NCBI GenBank assembly: GCA_011391225.1
Contig: JAABQY010000007.1
Coordinates: 1-33,253 of the forward strand
Length of the DNA: 33,253 nucleotides
Source: Desulfobulbaceae bacterium
GTDB taxonomy: Bacteria > Desulfobacterota > Desulfobulbia > Desulfobulbales > Desulfocapsaceae
Reading direction: 5' to 3'
Shown here: piece by piece, positions 28,015 through 33,253 of the stretch
How positions within the stretch are numbered: position 1 is the first letter of the stretch
How the letters are laid out: the number at the start of each line of letters is the position of its first letter
Notes under the pieces: generated by a model
The model's input: only the letters and a program-made list of their open reading frames with translations
Told to the model about the DNA's origin: nothing
Databases searched by the model: none
Program-made: the position numbers and the translations under genes

Positions 28015-29646
28015 GTGGCGATGAATATTGCCGAATCATTTGTGCTGATTGCTGAGCAGTTTGGTGATCGTCCCGGAATCATTGAAGCAAAGACCGGAAA
28101 GACCATTTCCTTTGCCGGACTGAACAGCAAATCTGACCGATATTGCACCTATTTTGCAAGAAAGGGTGTAAACCCAGGCGATGTGGTGATTCTTATGGTC
28201 ACCCCCTCCATTGAATTTGTCTGTCTGACTTTGGCCCTTTTTAAGCTCGGTACCCCGATTGTTCTGATCGATCCAGGTATGGGCTATAAAAACCTGCTGC
28301 GTTGTATTGAAAGGGTCGAACCAAAGGTACTCATAGGAATACCCAAAGCCATCGGTTTTTCAAAATTTTTTCGCAAACCGTTTCATACGGTGAAAAAATA
28401 TTTCTGCTGCGGCAACTCCTTTGGACTGTTTGGGACGGATATTACTGCCAATGTGACAGCAAGCGATGATCCGGTAAGTGTCTACCAGCCAGGCAAAGAT
28501 GATCTGGCTGCCATCATCTTCACCACAGGTTCTACCGGCCCACCGAAAGGGGTTCGCTATGAACACGGGGTTTTCAGTGCTCAGTTGCAACTCATAAAGG
28601 GGCATTATGGTATTGGTCCAGCGGATATTGACCAACCGGCATTTCCCCTTTTTGCCCTGTTTTCAGCGGCTCTTGGCGCCTGTGCTGTGATTCCCGATAT
28701 GGATGCCACAAGGCCTGCCAGGGTTGATGCGGAAAAGTTTGTTGCCTCGATCAACCGCTACCAGGTTACCTATTCTTTTGGTTCCCCGGCGATATGGAAC
28801 GTCGTGAGCAGATATTGTATGAAAAATCATATCGTTCTACACTCGGTTCGCAAGATTTTAATGGCCGGAGCACCGGTTCCCTACGATTTACTGCAAAGGG
28901 TGACTGCCATCCTGCCGCCGGAAGCCAACATCTTTACGCCCTATGGTGCTACCGAAAGCCTGCCGGTTGCCTCTATCTCCGGCCGGGAAATACTTGCCGA
29001 CACCTGGGAACTCAGTCGGCAGGGGAGAGGTACCTGTGTTGGGCGTGCATTACCGGATATTGACCTGCGAATTATGGCCATCTCGGATAGTCCGGTGCCG
29101 GTGCTCAAGGATGATATGCTGCTTGAGTCTGGGGAGATTGGTGAGATCATTGTCCGGGGCGACGTGGTGACCAAGGCATACCAGAATAATCCTGAAGAGA
29201 CGCGGATGGCGAAGATTGAAGATGGCAATTCTCTCTGGCATAGGATGGGTGATGTCGGCTATCTTGATGCACGAGGGCGCCTGTGGTTTTGCGGCAGGCG
29301 AGCCCATCGTCTGGAAACCGCCACCGGACCGCTGTATACCATTCCCTGCGAAGCCATTATCAATGAACACCCTGACGTTTGTCGTTCAGCCTTGGTCGGC
29401 ATCAAGGCCAGGGGCAACGATGATCGTCTGCCGGTGATCGTTATTGAACTGCATAAAGATAAAAATATCGATAACCAACGGGTACTGGTGGAAGTGAGAA
29501 CTTTGAGCGAAACGAGTGAACTTACCAGGGGGATACAATACTTTCTTATCCACAAAAGCTTCCCCGTCGATATTCGCCACAACGCTAAAATATTTCGTGA
29601 GAAATTGGCTATATGGGCACAAATGAAGATTTTCCCTCGACAATAA
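28015..29646 (+). CDS. oleC: OleC-like AMP-dependent synthetase (beta-lactone synthetase family)
   Basis: VLIDPGMGYKNLLRCIERVEPKVLIGIPKA, IIFTTGSTGPPKGVRYEHGVFSAQLQLIKGHYGIGPADIDQPAFPLFALFSAALGACAVIPDMDATRPA, TPYGATESLPVA, NSLWHRMGDVGYLDARGRLWFCGRRAHR. Confidence 0.92.
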   Translation: MAMNIAESFVLIAEQFGDRPGIIEAKTGKTISFAGLNSKSDRYCTYFARKGVNPGDVVILMVTPSIEFVCLTLALFKLGTPIVLIDPGMGYKNLLRCIERVEPKVLIGIPKAIGFSKFFRKPFHTVKKYFCCGNSFGLFGTDITANVTASDDPVSVYQPGKDDLAAIIFTTGSTGPPKGVRYEHGVFSAQLQLIKGHYGIGPADIDQPAFPLFALFSAALGACAVIPDMDATRPARVDAEKFVASINRYQVTYSFGSPAIWNVVSRYCMKNHIVLHSVRKILMAGAPVPYDLLQRVTAILPPEANIFTPYGATESLPVASISGREILADTWELSRQGRGTCVGRALPDIDLRIMAISDSPVPVLKDDMLLESGEIGEIIVRGDVVTKAYQNNPEETRMAKIEDGNSLWHRMGDVGYLDARGRLWFCGRRAHRLETATGPLYTIPCEAIINEHPDVCRSALVGIKARGNDDRLPVIVIELHKDKNIDNQRVLVEVRTLSETSELTRGIQYFLIHKSFPVDIRHNAKIFREKLAIWAQMKIFPRQ

Positions 29647-30635
29647 AAAAGGCTCTGGTGACCGGCGGCGGCGGTTTTGTCGGCAAGGCCATTGTCAAAA
29701 GGCTACTCGAACTGGGGATTGAAACCCGAGTCATCGGGCGGCACCGATATCCCGAGGTTGAAGCGGCAGGGGCAGAATGTTTTGTTGGTGATATCAGCCA
29801 GCCACAGGCCATTTGCGAAGCTATCAAGGGGGTGGACATTGTCTTTCATGTCGCTGCCCTGGCCGGCATCTGGGGCCCTTGGAAGAACTACTTTGTCACC
29901 AACGTGATCGGCACCGAAAGAGTCATTGAGAGCTGTCGTGCTGCTAAGGTGGCTATGCTTGTCTACACCTCGACCCCTTCCGTGGTGTTTAACGGCAAAG
30001 ATATCGAAGGTGGTGATGAGCGACTGGACTATGCCGAAAAATCTCTCTGCCATTATGCCACAAGCAAAATCATCGCCGAGAAGATGGTTCTTGGTGCGAA
30101 TTCCAGTTATCTGAGAACCTGTGCCATTCGGCCGCATCTTATCTGGGGCCCGGGCGACCCTCATCTGCTGCCGCGACTGCTTGCAAGCGGCAAGAAAAAA
30201 CAATTGAAAAAGGTGGGGAATGGTGCCAATCTTGTGGATATTTCCTATATTGATAATGTCGCTCATGCGCATATTCTGGCTGCCAAAAACCTTGCTGGAC
30301 AAGCCACAGCCGGTGGTAAAGCCTATTTCATCAGTCAAGGTACACCGGTTAATCTGTGGGCTTGGATAAATGAACTGTTTGCTAAAATGGCTGTGCCACA
30401 AGTACAATCTACACTTTCCGAGACTTTTGCATATGTTTTGGGCGGTGCCTTCGAACTCCTTTATGGGGTCAGCCGCATCAAAAATGAACCAAGGATGACA
30501 CGTTTTCTCGCCGAGCAGTTGGCGAAATCACACTATTTTTCAATAACCAATGCCCAAAATGATCTTGGATATGTGCCGATAGTTTCTACTGAAGAAGGGT
30601 TAAGCAGAACTGTGCAATGGTTGAAAACACAATGA
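29613..30635 (+). CDS. oleD: OleD-like NAD(P)-dependent 2-alkyl-3-ketoalkanoate reductase
   Basis: KALVTGGGGFVGKAIVKRLLELGIETRVIGRHRYPEVEAAGAECFVGDISQPQAICEAIKGVDIVFHVAALAGIWGPWKNYFVTNVIGTERVIESCRAAKVAMLVYTSTPSVVFNGKDIEGGDE...YATSKIIAEK; start overlaps the oleC 3' end by 34 bp. Confidence 0.92.
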   Translation: MGTNEDFPSTIKKALVTGGGGFVGKAIVKRLLELGIETRVIGRHRYPEVEAAGAECFVGDISQPQAICEAIKGVDIVFHVAALAGIWGPWKNYFVTNVIGTERVIESCRAAKVAMLVYTSTPSVVFNGKDIEGGDERLDYAEKSLCHYATSKIIAEKMVLGANSSYLRTCAIRPHLIWGPGDPHLLPRLLASGKKKQLKKVGNGANLVDISYIDNVAHAHILAAKNLAGQATAGGKAYFISQGTPVNLWAWINELFAKMAVPQVQSTLSETFAYVLGGAFELLYGVSRIKNEPRMTRFLAEQLAKSHYFSITNAQNDLGYVPIVSTEEGLSRTVQWLKTQ

Positions 30636-32041
30636 AACCGTTTTATTTAAAAAAAATTGTATGGATTATTGCTGTTGTTTTTTTTCAGTTCAGCAGCGTT
30701 TCTCCGGCTTTCTCTTTTTCTATTGGTGATGAGCGGGAAGTGGGAGAAAAACTACTCTATTCTGTTCGTTCTGCCTTTATTTTAAAAGATGATCCGGACA
30801 TCACTCAGTACTTCGCCAAAATCGGCCAGAGTGTTCTTGAGATTGCCGGAATTCAATATTTCGATTACCATTTTTTTGTCATTGAGGATAAAGAATTCAA
30901 TGCTTTTGCCGCACCATCCGGCCTGATTTTCTTTCATTCAGGTCTTCTTGGCACAATGAATTCGGAAGACGAGCTGGTCTCGGTCATGGCCCATGAAATT
31001 GGCCATATTTATAAGCGGCATCTTGCTTCAAGGATCGAAAAAGGCACGTATTCGGGGATAGCCTCGCTCGGATTAGCCTTGGCTGCCGTCGCTTTTGGTG
31101 GAGCTACCGCGCCGGTGCTTCTCACCGGTGCATTGGCTGCGGGTCAAAGCGTTAATCTGCATTTCAGTCGCCAAGATGAAGAAGAAGCCGATCTGCTGGC
31201 CTATGGGTGGATGAAAAAGCTGGGCAGGGATCCGGAAGGTCAGGTGAAAATGCTCGAATCGATGCGGCGGATTTCACGTTACCGCAGTGAAAGACCACCA
31301 CAATATCTCCTTACTCATCCCGATCCGGAGGCTCGACTGAATTATATTCAGTCTTTGCTTGATATCGATCAAGAAAATATTACCACAAAGACCAGCACGA
31401 GGGAGGATTTTGAGTTTTTTCGTTGCAAATACCGAGTTCTCGCCAATGTGCGCGACACCGAACTCTTTAAAAATTATCTCGCCACTGTTATGGCTGACGC
31501 TAGAGCAACGCCATTTTCCAAGATCATGGCCACATACGCTTTCTCTCAGTTGGCAAATAATGAAAAAGACCACAGTAAAAGCCTGGAGTTGCTGGAGCAG
31601 GTTATTAACGCTTTCCCGGAAAAAAATATTTTAAAAGTTGATAAAGGCGTTTATGAATTTGCGTCAGGCAAATTTACGGAAGCCGAGAAGACTTTACGGG
31701 CAGCTTTGCGAGTTGATAGTTCGGATTTATTAGCAGCCTTCACCTTGGCCAAATTACTCAACAGAACAGGCAGATCCGCTGAGGCAGAAGCGTATTTTCT
31801 CACAATCAGTTATAAAATCCCAGAATATTCCCAAGTGTATTTCGAACTCGGTCAGATTGCCAATGTAAATAAACAGGTCGGACTCGAGGCACTCTATCTT
31901 GGAAAGTTTGATCTGTATGGGGGAAAGGTGAAACTGGCGGAGCAAAGTTTGCGAGCTGCCTTGCGCGACAAGACCCTTTCCGAAAAGAATAAGGAAGAGG
32001 TGAGGATGCTCCTTAAAAAAATAGAGCTCATAAAAAAATAA
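30617..32041 (+). CDS. M48 family metalloprotease with TPR repeats (BepA/YfgC-like)
   Basis: Signal peptide; DKEFNAFAAPSGLIFFHSGLL, LVSVMAHEIGHIYKRHLAS (HExxH), FSRQDEEEADLLAYGWMKKLGRDPEG, LLTHPDPEARL; C-terminal TPR-like helices. Start ATG 30617 or 30632. Confidence 0.9.
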   Translation: MVENTMKPFYLKKIVWIIAVVFFQFSSVSPAFSFSIGDEREVGEKLLYSVRSAFILKDDPDITQYFAKIGQSVLEIAGIQYFDYHFFVIEDKEFNAFAAPSGLIFFHSGLLGTMNSEDELVSVMAHEIGHIYKRHLASRIEKGTYSGIASLGLALAAVAFGGATAPVLLTGALAAGQSVNLHFSRQDEEEADLLAYGWMKKLGRDPEGQVKMLESMRRISRYRSERPPQYLLTHPDPEARLNYIQSLLDIDQENITTKTSTREDFEFFRCKYRVLANVRDTELFKNYLATVMADARATPFSKIMATYAFSQLANNEKDHSKSLELLEQVINAFPEKNILKVDKGVYEFASGKFTEAEKTLRAALRVDSSDLLAAFTLAKLLNRTGRSAEAEAYFLTISYKIPEYSQVYFELGQIANVNKQVGLEALYLGKFDLYGGKVKLAEQSLRAALRDKTLSEKNKEEVRMLLKKIELIKK

Positions 32042-32098
32042 CCGATATAATGTTAAGCGCTTATCAAAAACAACCCGGCTGGAAAATAGCGAGATCTG

Positions 32099-33037
32099 CT
32101 ATTGTCGGCAGGAGAATGAGTCGATAATATCCCGAAAACTCTGTAAGTTGTCAGCGGCAAATAGCTTTACCCGCACCGCCGAACTGCCGGGAAACCCCTT
32201 GAAATACCGCGATATCTGGCTTTTTACGTGGCCAAGAAGTCGGTCTGCTGGAAGAAATTCCTCTATAAGCCGGAGGTGTTCACGAGCCCCCAAAACTCTT
32301 TCCTGAAGATTTTCGGGTCCCCCCGTCTCTCGAAAAACCCAAGGGTTGCCCAGAGCGCCGCGGCCTATCATAACGCCATCACAACCAGTCTCCGCCATCA
32401 TTTGCAGACCATCTTGCCTTGATAACACGTCACCATTGCCGATTACCGGGATATGAACGGTTTTCTTTACGTCGGCGATGACTGCCCGGTCAATATGCCC
32501 GGAAAAGCCCTGAGACCATGTTCTGGCGTGCACCGTGACTGCTGCCACTCCACAATCTTCGGCCATTTTGGCAAAAGCGGAGGCATTGATCGAATCGGCG
32601 TCTTTGCCGGATCTAATCTTCACGGTGACAGGTAAGGATACTCTGGCAACGACTTTTTTTAGTATTGTTTCAGAGAGTTTGCGATCGGTCATGAGAGCCG
32701 CTCCTGCACCGCGCTTGGTTACCTTTTTGACGGGGCAGCCCATATTGATATCAATCATTTCCGGAGAATGGCCAGCGAGAATTTCCGCAGCATCTGCCAT
32801 TGCTTCAGGGTCTGCACCGAAAAGCTGGAAAGATAGCGGTCGTTCCTCTCGTGCAGAGGCGAGTAATCTTATAGTGTTGTGCTGTCCATGAGCAAGTCCG
32901 TGGCAGCTGATCATTTCGGAAACGCAGTAGCCCGCACCAAAGTGACGACAGAGGAGTCGAAAGGGTAAATCGGAGTACCCTGCCAGTGGAGCCAGGACAA
33001 ATGGCGATGCAAAAGCAAGATGGGCAATTTGTAACAT
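32099..33037 (-). CDS. tRNA-dihydrouridine synthase (Dus family)
   Basis: FVLAPLAGYSDLPFRLLCRHFGAGYCVSEMIS...DINMGCPVKKVTKRGAGAALM...VKIRSGKD...AVTVHARTWSQGFSGHIDRAVIADVKKTVHIPVIGNGDVLS...GCDGVMIGRGALGNPWVF. Confidence 0.95.
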   Translation of the reverse strand: MLQIAHLAFASPFVLAPLAGYSDLPFRLLCRHFGAGYCVSEMISCHGLAHGQHNTIRLLASAREERPLSFQLFGADPEAMADAAEILAGHSPEMIDINMGCPVKKVTKRGAGAALMTDRKLSETILKKVVARVSLPVTVKIRSGKDADSINASAFAKMAEDCGVAAVTVHARTWSQGFSGHIDRAVIADVKKTVHIPVIGNGDVLSRQDGLQMMAETGCDGVMIGRGALGNPWVFRETGGPENLQERVLGAREHLRLIEEFLPADRLLGHVKSQISRYFKGFPGSSAVRVKLFAADNLQSFRDIIDSFSCRQ

Positions 33038-33112
33038 GGGAAAGAAAGAGCATCACATGAAAGGGTAGAACATTGGAACTGTCCTACCCGGGAAATCGGC
33101 GGGGTAGGCGTG

Positions 33113-33253
33113 CTATATTTTTGTTATTCCAGAAATAGTTTTCTGATAAATTTTCTGAGACATATCTTCGATGATTTTCTCAAGGGACCTCTTTTCGTTA
33201 TCCATGTTTGCCGAACTATTGCTTGAGACCAGATAACTTTCTGCCCATGTTTG
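33113..33253 (-). CDS. C-terminal fragment of a protein running off the right edge, possibly LptE-like
   Basis: Reverse translation ...QTWAESYLVSSNSSANMDNEKRSLEKIIEDMSQKIYQKTISGITKI*; resembles the C-terminal helix of LPS-assembly lipoproteins, but the fragment is short. Confidence 0.4.
   Translation of the reverse strand, partial: QTWAESYLVSSNSSANMDNEKRSLEKIIEDMSQKIYQKTISGITKI

Noticed and set aside
29703-30407. 234-aa minus-strand ORF
   Set aside because: Antisense to oleD, which has an unmistakable SDR sequence; no RBS or family resemblance.
32085-32103. AATAGC-gagatct-GCTATT hairpin between the M48 protease and dus genes
   Set aside because: Short arms and no T-tract; overlaps the dus stop codon. 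Not convincing as a convergent terminator.

Overview
The window appears to be a chromosomal segment of a Desulfobulbales-like (deltaproteobacterial) anaerobe; this is inferred from gene content, not from a database search. I found no rRNA, tRNA, CRISPR array, transposase or prophage. From left to right it contains: a KamA-type lysine 2,3-aminomutase homologue running off the left edge (absent from the ORF track); an NAD-malic enzyme; a DUF4442/hotdog protein; a His/Tyr-rich SH3 protein; DUF309; a tolC-MFP-RND tripartite efflux operon (minus strand); a heavily deleted hybrid histidine kinase remnant fused to the 3' end of glyA; glyA; a glycerophosphodiester phosphodiesterase; a compact RpoD-family sigma factor directly followed by a futalosine-pathway menaquinone operon (mqnE, mqnC, aminodeoxyfutalosine deaminase, mqnA, ubiX-like, ubiA-like) and then DUF3108 and purC; a TIGR01777 epimerase; a small membrane protein; a cyclic-nucleotide-binding/PATAN (DUF4388) protein; a DVU0298-like HEAT protein; an oleB-oleC-oleD cluster (long-chain olefin/beta-lactone pathway) with no oleA; an M48 TPR metalloprotease; a dus gene; and a partial ORF at the right edge. 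The two most notable observations are the HisKA-REC protein, which has lost its HATPase domain and the middle of its PAS domain in frame, and the oleBCD cluster lacking oleA. I see no clear candidate for an entirely new system. Family calls are from recognised motifs in the translations, and no searches were run.
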